Below are positions 1-8,758 of a DNA stretch of 64,000 nt, in pieces (position 1 is the stretch's first letter; each line of letters starts with the position of its first letter). The position numbers and the translations under genes are program-made. The notes beneath the pieces are model-generated. The model was not told the DNA's origin. It was given only the letters and a program-made list of their open reading frames with translations, and did not search any database. Origin of the DNA: Balneola sp. EhC07 (GTDB lineage: Bacteria > Bacteroidota > Rhodothermia > Balneolales > Balneolaceae); assembly GCF_001650905.1 (NCBI RefSeq), contig NZ_LXYG01000017.1, forward strand, positions 1-64,000. Reading direction: 5' to 3'.

Positions 1-437
1 GCATCGTTATCTACATTAAAGACCGAAATGCTTTGTGCTACATTGGAGTTAGATGAAATAGGAGTGATTTGAAGCCCTGTCCCATCAGATTCTATATGAA
101 GCTTTGATTCCGGACTAATGGTTCCAATACCTACATTTCCATTATGTGTTAGTTTTAATAGAGACCCACTTGCATTCCCAAAATTGTAGCCACGTGAAAT
201 CGAATTATTGATAAAGTTTACTCCGTCATCATTAACACCGACATCTAATCTGTAGCCACTTGTATTTGAGCCGGTTAAAAACTTGAGGTTTTGACCTCCT
301 TTCACTAGATGAAGTCGCGAACTAGGACTAGCAGTTCCAATTCCCACGTTGCCCGAAGCAGGAAACGTATTGGTTTGTGCTTGCAATACCGTAGTACAAA
401 ATAATGCTGTAATTATTATTCCAAATATCTTCTTCAT
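1..437 (-). CDS. Secreted NVGIGT-repeat surface protein, partial (3' end outside window)
   Basis: The start codon is at 437-435 and the frame stays open to the left edge, so only about 145 N-terminal residues are seen. The protein opens with MKKIFGIIITALFCTTVLQAQ, a Sec signal peptide. It then carries repeats of the form GNVGIGT.SP.S.LH near residues 35 and 105. Such repeats are common in large secreted or fibre-like proteins of Bacteroidota. The start overlaps the stop of the preceding gene by 4 bases (ATGA) and has a GGAG ribosome site 8-11 bases upstream, so the pair is probably translationally coupled. Substrate or partner is unknown; a surface fibre or adhesin role is inferred. Confidence 0.75.
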   Translation of the reverse strand, partial: MKKIFGIIITALFCTTVLQAQTNTFPASGNVGIGTASPSSRLHLVKGGQNLKFLTGSNTSGYRLDVGVNDDGVNFINNSISRGYNFGNASGSLLKLTHNGNVGIGTISPESKLHIESDGTGLQITPISSNSNVAQSISVFNVDND

Positions 438-1501
438 CTTACTTCTCCTTTTTTTTCTAATTGTTCGATTCTTGTAATCAGTTCTTTATTTTTCTGCAGC
501 ACCCTCTCAATTAATTTCTGCTGAGATTGTAATTGCTGCTGTTGGATATTCAATGTTCCTTGTTGAATATTGTTACGTTCCTTCTCTTCCTCTAACACCT
601 TATGTCTTTCATCTAGCTTTTTTTCCTGTTCAATCGCATGTAAAGTCAACTCCTCAATCTTCTTCAATAGCAGCATGTTCATCTTGCCAAGAGTTATTCC
701 GTTCGCTTCCATTTCCTTAGCAGAAGGAATTTCAGGCAAGTGTTTGTTGACTTTAATGTAGGCTTCCAGATCTTTAAGAGTAGTGAGGTCATAATCTTCT
801 TCAAATACATAATCCGGACCAGGCACATTCAAATCCACAATTACTTCTTCCGAATGGATTTTGCCTTTGACGGTGAGTTTTTGATCTGGAGTTGAAGTAC
901 CAACCCCTATTTTACCATCTTTATTAACAGATAAACCGTTATTTAATCCCACACCAGCAGTTATCTGCAGAGTATTACTTGCATCATCAATCCAAATTCT
1001 CTTGGTAATATTTCCAGTTTCAGTCCAAAGAACTATCCCATTATTCCCTCCCTCATGCCTTATTTGTATTCTGCCCACACCTTTATTTGTAAAACTTCCT
1101 AGTAATAATCTACTATTTGAATAAATATTTCCTGTTACTGATAGTTTTTCGCTTGGGTTTGAGTTGCCCACCCCTACGTTACCTCCATTTCGGTTCAGAA
1201 TAATCTTGGTTGAAGTATCATATCCCAAATATAAATCCCCACCTCCAATGGCATCTATTATTCCCCCTTCAGTTCCATGCCAAATATTAATGTATCTAGA
1301 GCTTCCGTTACCATGACCATAAGTTCTAATTTGATTTCTACTCCCACCCGAAAAAATGTGAAGTTTGGAAAGTGGAGTAATAGTGCCAATCCCAACATTC
1401 CCTGTGGAATCGATTTTATTCGTCGCGGTTTGGGCTTGTATGTTAAGTGCCAAAAAAATGGAAAGTAAAAATACAATTATAATCTGGATTAGATTTTTCA
1501 T
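434..1501 (-). CDS. Secreted NVGIGT-repeat protein with C-terminal coiled coil
   Basis: 355 residues. Residues 1-24 form a signal peptide ending in QAQ. Repeats GNVGIGTITPLSKLHI, GNVGVGNSNPSEKLSV and GKIGVGTSTPDQKLTV follow. After them comes a conserved tail (YVFEEDYDLTTLKDLEAYI...NKHLPEIPSAKEME...GITLGKMN.LLLKKIEELT) and about 60 residues of Q/E/K-rich coiled coil. This tail resembles the trimerising C-termini of Bacteroidota proteins related to phage tail-fibre (peptidase S74-type) proteins. No S74 catalytic motif is recognised. It lies 115 bases downstream of the secretion operon on the same strand, so being a substrate of that machine is possible but is only inference. Confidence 0.8.
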   Translation of the reverse strand: MKNLIQIIIVFLLSIFLALNIQAQTATNKIDSTGNVGIGTITPLSKLHIFSGGSRNQIRTYGHGNGSSRYINIWHGTEGGIIDAIGGGDLYLGYDTSTKIILNRNGGNVGVGNSNPSEKLSVTGNIYSNSRLLLGSFTNKGVGRIQIRHEGGNNGIVLWTETGNITKRIWIDDASNTLQITAGVGLNNGLSVNKDGKIGVGTSTPDQKLTVKGKIHSEEVIVDLNVPGPDYVFEEDYDLTTLKDLEAYIKVNKHLPEIPSAKEMEANGITLGKMNMLLLKKIEELTLHAIEQEKKLDERHKVLEEEKERNNIQQGTLNIQQQQLQSQQKLIERVLQKNKELITRIEQLEKKGEVR

Positions 1502-1616
1502 GGTGGCGGTTTTTAATTTTGAAATAGCTATAAAAGTAAGATAGGCTGTTACCTATTCCTTACAGGAAACCAAGAAAGAATAAATCATCTTACTGAGAAC
1601 TCTTTTCTTAAAATTT

Positions 1617-2270
1617 CTAAAACGAAAGTAGTTGAAACAAATCAGAAAAAGAAATATCTGGCGCTAAATAATTGATAAATAATGCCAAGAAAACAAAAGG
1701 AGCGAAAGGAATTCTCGATTTTCGATTCAATTTTTTGAATAAAACCCCGATCAAAGCAAATACTCCTCCTAATACCACCGCTATGTAAAGTACCCACAAA
1801 AATTCCCATCCCAGAAACAAAGCGAGGAGCGAAATCAGCTTTAGATCCCCCAAACCGAATGCCTTTTTTCCTAAAACCTGTACCATTAAATAGTAGACCA
1901 AACCACCTAGTACAAGCACAGATAGCAAAGCGACAATTGGTTCGTATTCGCTTACAATCAGAACATTCAAAAGGGCAATTATTGAACCTACTACCAGCAA
2001 TTTGTTTGGAATAATGTAGCTGTATGTATCCACACAAGCGCCGAAGAAAAGAATTACCACAAAAATAAAATACAACCACTCTGTGCTAGACTCGGGAGTA
2101 AAAATAAAAGAGAGTACAAGAACTAAAATGATACACGTAATATTCCATGTCCATTTTGCTTTTTCGGAAGGTAGTTCATTTATATTTTTTGAAAGCCATG
2201 AAGGCTTAAAAAAGCAAAGATAACCTCCTAATAATCCTAAAAAAACCGCTATTAAACCTGTTAGTAGCAA
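1617..2270 (-). CDS. Type IV prepilin peptidase (A24 family)
   Basis: 217 residues, almost wholly hydrophobic. It is an inner-membrane aspartyl protease that would cleave the leader of the pseudopilin encoded just upstream. The two expected catalytic aspartates are visible: D81 in VDTYSYIIPN and D142 in the GLGD motif (residues 139-142) followed by LKL. The N-terminal cytoplasmic Cys-rich/methyltransferase domain of PilD is missing, giving the short form seen in many Bacteroidota and archaea. It is the last gene of the secretion operon, starting 6 bases after the pseudopilin stop. Confidence 0.88.
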   Translation of the reverse strand: MLLTGLIAVFLGLLGGYLCFFKPSWLSKNINELPSEKAKWTWNITCIILVLVLSFIFTPESSTEWLYFIFVVILFFGACVDTYSYIIPNKLLVVGSIIALLNVLIVSEYEPIVALLSVLVLGGLVYYLMVQVLGKKAFGLGDLKLISLLALFLGWEFLWVLYIAVVLGGVFALIGVLFKKLNRKSRIPFAPFVFLALFINYLAPDISFSDLFQLLSF

Positions 2271-2276
2271 TATGGA

Positions 2277-2696
2277 CTAGTCGGGAACCACTTGCTCAAC
2301 TTTACCTTCTTCATCAACTTGCCACTTGTTGTAGACACCATCTCCATCAAAATCAATGATAGAAGTAGCTGTTGCAATATAGCTTTGGGGGCCGGCTGAT
2401 TCCACTTCTATGGTATATCTTGCCTTGCCTCCTTCGGTAATCATTTTTTCTTGCTCAAAACCAAGAGCACTAAATTCTAACGAATACGTATCATTCTCTA
2501 AGTGGTATACCCTCTGCAGTGTATGAAGAAAGCTCAACTGCGTTTTTGCTTCTGTAGTTTTTGCTCGAGTAGTTACATTTTGATAAATAGGTACAGCAAT
2601 CATTATAAGTATCCCAATAATTGCCAGCACAATAAGCAGCTCGGTAAGTGAAAAACCGTCTTCGTCTCTTATAAATGGTTGTATGAATTTTCTCAT
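2277..2696 (-). CDS. gspG: Type II secretion major pseudopilin (GspG-like)
   Basis: 139 residues. The leader ends in DEDG14 and is followed by F15-S-L-T-E19 and a hydrophobic helix (LLIVLAIIGILIMIAVPIY), the class III signal of prepilins with the conserved Glu at +5. The globular part contains a DFDGDGVYNKW stretch like the calcium-binding loop near the C-terminus of GspG. Its start overlaps the stop of the upstream PilP/GspC-like gene by 4 bases. It would be processed by the adjacent A24 peptidase and polymerise in the periplasm. A minor type IV pilin is the alternative. Confidence 0.82.
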   Translation of the reverse strand: MRKFIQPFIRDEDGFSLTELLIVLAIIGILIMIAVPIYQNVTTRAKTTEAKTQLSFLHTLQRVYHLENDTYSLEFSALGFEQEKMITEGGKARYTIEVESAGPQSYIATATSIIDFDGDGVYNKWQVDEEGKVEQVVPD

Positions 2697-3166
2697 TGAT
2701 CTGTACTATTTAATGTTAAAATGAATCTTCTGTTTTGGCTTGATAATATCACAGAGTCGCGAGTAACTTGAATAATATATGAACTCAATAAACTATCTCC
2801 CTTTGCTACAAAATAACTTTCGCCTCCGGAATCTGTAATTATTGCGGTTTCACCAATGATTCCATTTAGCGACAACTGCGGTAATTGAAATGGTTTTTCT
2901 TCTTGTTTACTTACTTCTTTTTTGATAGGAGTTTCAACTACTCTTCTATTTGGATTAAAAGGATCTCTGGATGTTTCTTTGTATTTATATGTGCTTGAAG
3001 TAGGCATCACTAAATCTTCAAGTGAAACTTCACGTATATCTCTATTCACTATTTCATTCGATGGGCTTAATATTTCAGAAAAGTTAATGAAATTTACTCC
3101 CCAAACTCCAAGAACTATTATTATGAGTAGGCCCTTACCTAATGTTGTTTCCAAAAACTCTTTCAT
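2693..3166 (-). CDS. GspC/PilP-like inner-membrane assembly protein
   Basis: 157 residues: a single N-terminal membrane helix (about 11-30), a low-complexity linker, then a small beta domain starting LSLNGIIGETAIIT and containing VAKGDSL. That pattern fits the HR domain of GspC or the PilP fold, which links the inner-membrane platform to the secretin. Family sequence conservation is weak, so the call leans on position (between the PilO-like and pseudopilin genes), topology and the G-x-I..A-I pattern. It overlaps both neighbours by 4 bases. Confidence 0.65.
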   Translation of the reverse strand: MKEFLETTLGKGLLIIIVLGVWGVNFINFSEILSPSNEIVNRDIREVSLEDLVMPTSSTYKYKETSRDPFNPNRRVVETPIKKEVSKQEEKPFQLPQLSLNGIIGETAIITDSGGESYFVAKGDSLLSSYIIQVTRDSVILSSQNRRFILTLNSTDQ

Positions 3167-3708
3167 TCTACTCCATTTTGCATGGTTAGCTCAAACGTTA
3201 TGGTGCTCTCTAACATTGAGCCCATAGCAGGATTACTTTCTATACTCATTCTCTGTAAGTTAATTAAGTAATCCCCTTGCTCAACCCGATTAATAAATCG
3301 AGCCAGATTGTGGTATTCTGACCGAAGCTCTAAAGAGAACTCCTTTTTTAACTGATTTCCAATTGAAATACTTTCTGAGGGTTCAATCTTGCTAATGCTA
3401 ACATTGGAAGATTTTGCTGTAGTAAACAAAGAACTTACTACAGATGAAAATTCCTGTTCTTTTGGTAAACCCACATAGATCGTTTGCATACTTGCATTGA
3501 GTACATGTTGTTTTTCGTTTAACTCCTCAAGCTGATCACCCCAGTCCCCAACTAACTCTAAGCTTTCTTTTTGAATGCTATAAACCTGATATTTTTCGAG
3601 TGTTAAAGCTACGTAAGGCAGTACTACATATATAATCAGCAGTATACAGGTAGTAAAAACTGCTATACTTGCTACTCTCCATAAATATATGTTTATGTTT
3701 TCGCTCAT
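3163..3708 (-). CDS. PilO/GspM-like assembly protein
   Basis: 181 residues with one membrane helix (about 12-35), a coiled-coil segment (about 40-75) and a small alpha/beta periplasmic domain. This is the layout of PilO and GspM, which pair with PilN/GspL in the inner membrane. The conserved pattern SV.....L...AK.SNVSIS.IEPSE resembles the start of the PilO ferredoxin-like domain. The 4-base ATGA overlaps with both neighbours show one tightly coupled operon. The function is assigned from fold-like pattern plus synteny. Confidence 0.65.
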   Translation of the reverse strand: MSENINIYLWRVASIAVFTTCILLIIYVVLPYVALTLEKYQVYSIQKESLELVGDWGDQLEELNEKQHVLNASMQTIYVGLPKEQEFSSVVSSLFTTAKSSNVSISKIEPSESISIGNQLKKEFSLELRSEYHNLARFINRVEQGDYLINLQRMSIESNPAMGSMLESTITFELTMQNGVE

Positions 3709-5135
3709 GATTCAAAAAAAGCTCTCAATTCAAAACTTAGAATTCCTACAGATTGATTATTTTGAGCCCGTGCCCCGTTTTCGATATTTCCGGAGGATAT
3801 CAAACGAACATCGCTAATTACATCACTAAGTTCCAGCTTGCGCATTAGCTCGGTAACAGCATTCGCTTGGTTTGCCTCACCTTCAATAACTATTTCGTAT
3901 CCAGATCCCTCTTTTTGGACTTCAATACTGGTTAACCAACTATTTGATGAAACTACTTTGTTTATCTCTCCAAAAATTCTTGCCGAATTTATTCTTTGCT
4001 CAATAAGTTTTTTTACCTGACTATAATCTTGATAGGTACTCATTAATTGTTCTCTTTTCTCTACTACCAATTCTAGATTATCGGAGATCTTCTCAGTAAT
4101 TTGATTAGTTTCCCTAAGTTGATATTCCAGATAAGAACTTACAGAATACAATATCAGCATGATCAAGATTAAAGGCACAGCCAATAAAATCGATGCCTTG
4201 ACAGCCCCCTTTTTTTCGAACTGTATTAATGACTTTTCTTGTTGATCATGTGAAATAAAATTAAAACTATCCAGACCATCATAGAAAGATTTGATACTTA
4301 TACCTAGAGATGTAATCTGTTCAGCATTAAGTTGTTCTTTCTTTAGATATTCCGGCTTAAAGAACACTACATTGCTTTCAGTGCCTTGTGCCAAAAAATC
4401 TTTCTTAGCATACTCAGGAACCCAAATGGAGTGAAGGGATTCCTCTTTATTAAGATTCATTTTTTCAGTTTGGGCAAAAGATTGAGTTTCTTTTATAATC
4501 CTCTCAACTCCATCATTTAAACCTACCTCAAGTACAAAAAAATTGCATATAAGACCGCTACTGAAACAACTCAAATAACTACGATTATCCTCAGGAAGGA
4601 TAACAAAAGAGAGATCTTCTACGAAATCTTTATTCTTAATTTGAGTGTACGCGGCTTCAAAACAACCCGTAAACACATAGTTAAGATAAAGCCCTGCTTC
4701 TAACAAAATCTGTTCAAGACGGTATATACTTTTTGTATCTACTACCTGAAACAAGCATCTTGAAAAGTCTTCGTCAATATTAAAAATGTGTGATTTTATA
4801 CTTACATGCTTTCCATAATCTATTAGGATTTCTTTTTCTCTATTTTTTACCCAGGTATTCTTTCTGTCTTCTTCGTCAAAAAAAGGGATCTCTTCTGAAC
4901 TTGAGTGTAGCAAAAAATTAGTATTCGATACTGCTATTTTAAAAACATCAGCGCTAAGATGGCTCTTTACTTCTTCTATACTATCCCTTAAACCAATATC
5001 CGAATTGTTATGAGTAAAAGAACCCGAAGACTTTATACTTATCGAGTTCCCAATTTTACTAGCCTCAACCCATCTGAGAGTTCTATCCGAGACTTCGATA
5101 CCTATAGTTGTATTGTTTAGGTAAGGAATGTTCAT
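3705..5135 (-). CDS. PilM-PilN fusion (GspL-like) platform protein
   Basis: 476 residues. The N-terminal 290 or so residues look like the actin-like PilM/GspL cytoplasmic domain (IGIEVSDRTLRWVEA near residues 11-25). A membrane helix at about 314-335 follows, then a coiled coil and a periplasmic PilN-type domain (NSARIFGEINKVVSSNSWLTSIEV). Type IV pili encode these as PilM and PilN, whereas GspL of type II systems is one chain, so the architecture favours a type II secretion-type machine. Nucleotide-binding motifs of PilM look eroded. It ends 4 bases into pilO and starts 4 bases after the secretin stop. Confidence 0.72.
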   Translation of the reverse strand: MNIPYLNNTTIGIEVSDRTLRWVEASKIGNSISIKSSGSFTHNNSDIGLRDSIEEVKSHLSADVFKIAVSNTNFLLHSSSEEIPFFDEEDRKNTWVKNREKEILIDYGKHVSIKSHIFNIDEDFSRCLFQVVDTKSIYRLEQILLEAGLYLNYVFTGCFEAAYTQIKNKDFVEDLSFVILPEDNRSYLSCFSSGLICNFFVLEVGLNDGVERIIKETQSFAQTEKMNLNKEESLHSIWVPEYAKKDFLAQGTESNVVFFKPEYLKKEQLNAEQITSLGISIKSFYDGLDSFNFISHDQQEKSLIQFEKKGAVKASILLAVPLILIMLILYSVSSYLEYQLRETNQITEKISDNLELVVEKREQLMSTYQDYSQVKKLIEQRINSARIFGEINKVVSSNSWLTSIEVQKEGSGYEIVIEGEANQANAVTELMRKLELSDVISDVRLISSGNIENGARAQNNQSVGILSFELRAFFES

Positions 5136-5139
5136 ATAG

Positions 5140-7158
5140 CTAGTTATCTTTATCTATGCTCAGGTCAAGATCTTTTCTTAGTTCTCTCCATCTGCTTTCA
5201 TCTGTTCCATCACCATAAAACACGTGGGGTGTAATAAATATTACAAGTTCAGATTTAACCAAACTGGTACTCTTATTTCTAAACAATCTTCCTAAAAGAG
5301 GTATACTTCCCAGAATAGGAACTTTGTTAATATTCTCAGTTTCAGATTCCTGTATTAATCCTCCTAAAATAATTGTTTCTCCATCTTTAAGCCTTACAGT
5401 CGAATCCAGAATTCTGCTATTAATAGTAGGTGGAACATCAGCATTAAATCCTCCAACAGGTGTATTAAACTCCGGATGGATTTCTGCTGTTACTTCACCT
5501 GAAGCACTAACATAAGGGGTAATTTCCAAAGATACATTAGCTTCAATTTCTTCAAATCTTTGCGTTTCTTGAGTTACAATTTGATTTGGAGATTGAAGTG
5601 GGGTAGTTGTTGTAAGTAAGAAGTATTGTGTAGTCCCCACCTCGATACTAGCTGTATATCCATTAAGGGTAGAAATTTGTGGTCTCGATCTAATATTTAC
5701 TATTCCATCCTGATCCAATGCTTGGATTCTAAAGAAGAAATCGCCTGGTAGTTTGCCAAGATTAGCTATCCCAAAAAGATTACCCCCCGATGAAAAAGCG
5801 TTGTTTACATCATCACCACTTCCTTGTGCTGAAAACCCACCTTGCTGATTGCTACCTTGACCAAAAAAAGCGGTGAATGGATTGTTAATATAACTAGAGT
5901 CAGGTGCCGCTCCCTGTGCAAGCGATAATCCTAATTGATACATATCAGAAGTTCGAACATCAACAACCAATGCTTCAATTAATATTTGAGGACTTGGGTA
6001 ATCAATCTGATCTATGAAATTTTCGAGCTCAAGAATTATATCATTTGTCCCGATTACCATTAAACCGTTTTGCTCTTTAACTACTTGTATTGATGCTCCT
6101 TGTTTTACCGATTCTGGTATCAATTCAATAACAACATCGGAACGGATATGCTTCAATCGAATTAATTTATTCGATGCAATTCCACTCGTAGCTTTATCAC
6201 CAATAATATAGATCTCTCCTTCTTTCCTATATGTAAATGAAGTTCCTCTAAATAAATAGTTAAGAGTCTGATCAATGGTTAGGTTATTTGTCTTAGCAGT
6301 AATTTGATTTTCCGGTAAACCATAGGTAATCATACTAGCATCTGTTTGATAACCAATTTCTCTAATAATATCTACGATACTGGCGTCCACTACATCCATA
6401 GATATATTGTTTTGTTCATCTATTGAAACCCAAAAAGTAGACGTTGTATTTCCGCCGACTTCGTTTGACCTAAAACCGATCCTGTCGACAATATAGACCC
6501 CATCTTTCTCCCTCAGGGAGAATCCATTGTTAGATAAAATTGTATTTAAACCAGTTTCAAATTCAATATTCTGCAAATATCCACTTACTGTTCCTCTTAC
6601 TCCATTTCGGACAATAATATTCTGCTTAGTTACTTGCGATAATCTCTTTGTAAATACCCCAAGATCAATATTGTTTAATTCGATATTCAGGATTCCGTTC
6701 TCAAATGATATTTCGGGTTCGTTTACTTCAGGAACTGGTTCCGATGCGACATACTCTCTTACCCGAAAAATTTGTCCTGACTGAACTAAGCTTAGATCAT
6801 TATCCTGACAAATTATTATTAATGCTTCAATTATTGCAACGTTACTCAAGCTTAGTGTAATTCTCTTACTAAGACGGTTATCTACAATAATATTTAATCC
6901 ATAAGCTCGTCCGAATCCTCTTAAGAAATCTCGGGCATCAATATTTTTAGTATCGATATCTTCAGTTTTTTCAAAAGAGTTAGTAGGGAGATAGTTAAAA
7001 TTGACTTGAACTTTATTTGTATCAATGATCGATTTTAAATATTCGATTTGTTTTAGTGAATCAACCGCAGAACTATCTACTCTGACTTCTTGTGCCTTTA
7101 TATCAAAACTTAAAATTATGAGAACAGCTAAAATTAACCCTTTTCTCGCTTGTTGCAT
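5140..7158 (-). CDS. gspD: Type II/IV secretin (GspD/PilQ-like)
   Basis: 672 residues forming the outer-membrane gated channel. There is a signal peptide (1-22, ending DIKA). A short STN/N0-like domain follows (about 70-145, DFLRGFGRAYGLNIIVDNRL), then N1/N2-type domains with two more secretin-like repeats (about 160-390). The C-terminal secretin domain runs from about 390 to 650 and has VRLKDGETIILGGLI and the hallmark VPILGSIPLLGRLF (613-626). The Ser/Gly/Gln-rich loop near 440-475 would lie in the channel. No lipobox is visible, so any pilotin is unknown. It is second in the operon after the ATPase. Confidence 0.9.
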   Translation of the reverse strand: MQQARKGLILAVLIILSFDIKAQEVRVDSSAVDSLKQIEYLKSIIDTNKVQVNFNYLPTNSFEKTEDIDTKNIDARDFLRGFGRAYGLNIIVDNRLSKRITLSLSNVAIIEALIIICQDNDLSLVQSGQIFRVREYVASEPVPEVNEPEISFENGILNIELNNIDLGVFTKRLSQVTKQNIIVRNGVRGTVSGYLQNIEFETGLNTILSNNGFSLREKDGVYIVDRIGFRSNEVGGNTTSTFWVSIDEQNNISMDVVDASIVDIIREIGYQTDASMITYGLPENQITAKTNNLTIDQTLNYLFRGTSFTYRKEGEIYIIGDKATSGIASNKLIRLKHIRSDVVIELIPESVKQGASIQVVKEQNGLMVIGTNDIILELENFIDQIDYPSPQILIEALVVDVRTSDMYQLGLSLAQGAAPDSSYINNPFTAFFGQGSNQQGGFSAQGSGDDVNNAFSSGGNLFGIANLGKLPGDFFFRIQALDQDGIVNIRSRPQISTLNGYTASIEVGTTQYFLLTTTTPLQSPNQIVTQETQRFEEIEANVSLEITPYVSASGEVTAEIHPEFNTPVGGFNADVPPTINSRILDSTVRLKDGETIILGGLIQESETENINKVPILGSIPLLGRLFRNKSTSLVKSELVIFITPHVFYGDGTDESRWRELRKDLDLSIDKDN

Positions 7159-7216
7159 ATTATTTACTTTTTTCTTTCACAGAATAGAAAATTTTTATTG
7201 AACTTACACATATAGT

Positions 7217-8383
7217 TTAAAGTGAAGTCTCCCTATATACTTCTTCAATTGTGGTAAGCCCCTTCGTCATTTTTTCAATTCCCATCTCATGTAATGTTTT
7301 CATTCCAGAAGAAATACCTTTTGCTTTAATATCAGAGTAGTCAGCGTTTTTTGAAATTTTATCCGCAATCCCATCATCAATCATTAACAATTCTATAAGT
7401 GCTGTTCTCCCTTTATATCCTGTTCCGTTACACTTTTCACACCCTTTTCCTTTGTAAAAGGTAAAACCCTCTTCTAGCTCTAAATCTTTTATCATACTAC
7501 TTACGGGGGTATACGAAATTTTACAATTTTGGCAAATTTTACGAACAAGGCGCTGAGCAATAACCATTCGTACTGAAGAAGAAACCAAAAAGGGCTCCAT
7601 ACCCATTTCAACGAGTCTTGATACTGCAGAAGAGGCATCATTGGTATGTAATGTTGAAAATACTAAGTGACCTGTAAGAGCTGCTCTTATCGCAATTTCT
7701 GCTGTTTCTTTGTCTCTTATCTCTCCGACCATTATTATATTTGGATCTTGCCGTAGTATTGATCGGAGGATGTTTACAAAGGACAGGTCAATTTCTTCAT
7801 GTACCTGCGTTTGGTTAATGCCTTCTAGGTTATACTCAATAGGGTCCTCAATGGTAGTAATATTTACCTGCTCGGAATTGATTTCATTTAGCGCAGAATA
7901 TAAAGTAGTTGTCTTTCCCGATCCTGTAGGACCTGTTACCAAAATCATTCCGTAAGGTTTGTGAATTTCACTTCTAAAAGCGGATAATTCGTCGTTGGAA
8001 AACCCAAGTGACTCCAAGCTCAACTCCAGAGTCCCTTTGTCTAAAATTCTTAACACAACTTTTTCTCCATATTGAGTAGGAAGCGTAGACACTCGCAGAT
8101 CAATATCCTGTCCTTGTTTTGCTCTTATTTTAATACGTCCATCCTGAGGGCGGCGCTTTTCTGCAATATCTAACTCAGCCATAATCTTCAGCCGTGAAGT
8201 AACCGCATCTTTCTGGGATAACTGCAGCTCTGTAATCTCTTGAAGAACACCATCAATTCGAAATCGCAATCGATACTTCTTTTCAAAAGGCTCCAGATGA
8301 ATATCACTTGCACCCGCTTCAATAGCAGCTTGAATGATTTGATCTACCTGTGTTATAACTGAGCCTGAGAATTGTGTTTGCAT
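7217..8383 (-). CDS. gspE: Secretion/pilus assembly ATPase (GspE/PilB family)
   Basis: 388 residues. This cytoplasmic hexameric ATPase powers pseudopilus extension. Seen: the N2E domain start (ASDIHLEP.....LRFRIDG, 25-45), Walker A GPTGSGKTT (151-159), the Asp box TTIEDPIEY, Walker B IIMVGEIRD, the His box LHTNDA, and a zinc site with C284, C287, C315 and C318. The usual N-terminal N1E domain (about 100 or more residues) that contacts GspL is missing, so the enzyme is a short version. It is the first gene of the seven-gene operon; the promoter must lie in the 375-base gap to its right. Confidence 0.92.
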   Translation of the reverse strand: MQTQFSGSVITQVDQIIQAAIEAGASDIHLEPFEKKYRLRFRIDGVLQEITELQLSQKDAVTSRLKIMAELDIAEKRRPQDGRIKIRAKQGQDIDLRVSTLPTQYGEKVVLRILDKGTLELSLESLGFSNDELSAFRSEIHKPYGMILVTGPTGSGKTTTLYSALNEINSEQVNITTIEDPIEYNLEGINQTQVHEEIDLSFVNILRSILRQDPNIIMVGEIRDKETAEIAIRAALTGHLVFSTLHTNDASSAVSRLVEMGMEPFLVSSSVRMVIAQRLVRKICQNCKISYTPVSSMIKDLELEEGFTFYKGKGCEKCNGTGYKGRTALIELLMIDDGIADKISKNADYSDIKAKGISSGMKTLHEMGIEKMTKGLTTIEEVYRETSL

Positions 8384-8758
8384 AGCTGTTATTAATATTG
8401 AATCGAACTATACTACAAATTAATAATTATATAAAGATAAAAATTTATGCTTTGCATTCTGTAAGTAACTTAAATTGTATTCTTATTTTGCTAGTTGTTT
8501 ATTTCCTCAAAGAAAAAAGCTCATATCCAACCTAACTAAGCAAATAATACTCTTTCAAGGGCATATATTGCATTGTAAAATATTTACGCAACACTTCCAT
8601 ACCAATGATTCCCCATTGATATCAAATCTATTCACTGATTTTTTATTTAGTCAAATCTTCAATACCAAAATCATTTGATCTTATAGAAAAATAATAAACT
8701 TGATATTCTAGGATATTTAGTTTTAATTCACTAAAAAGCAAGGATTTGGATGGGTTAA
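8384..8758. other. AT-rich divergent intergenic region
   Basis: This 375-base gap separates the leftward secretion operon from the rightward LpxR-like gene and must hold both promoters. I see no RNA gene or strong hairpin. The 67-codon open frame at 8475-8678 has no recognisable composition or ribosome site and is not counted as a gene. Confidence 0.5.

Noticed and set aside
8475-8678. 67-codon open frame in the gap before the LpxR-like gene
   Set aside because: No ribosome site, no recognisable composition; low-complexity AT-rich frame.
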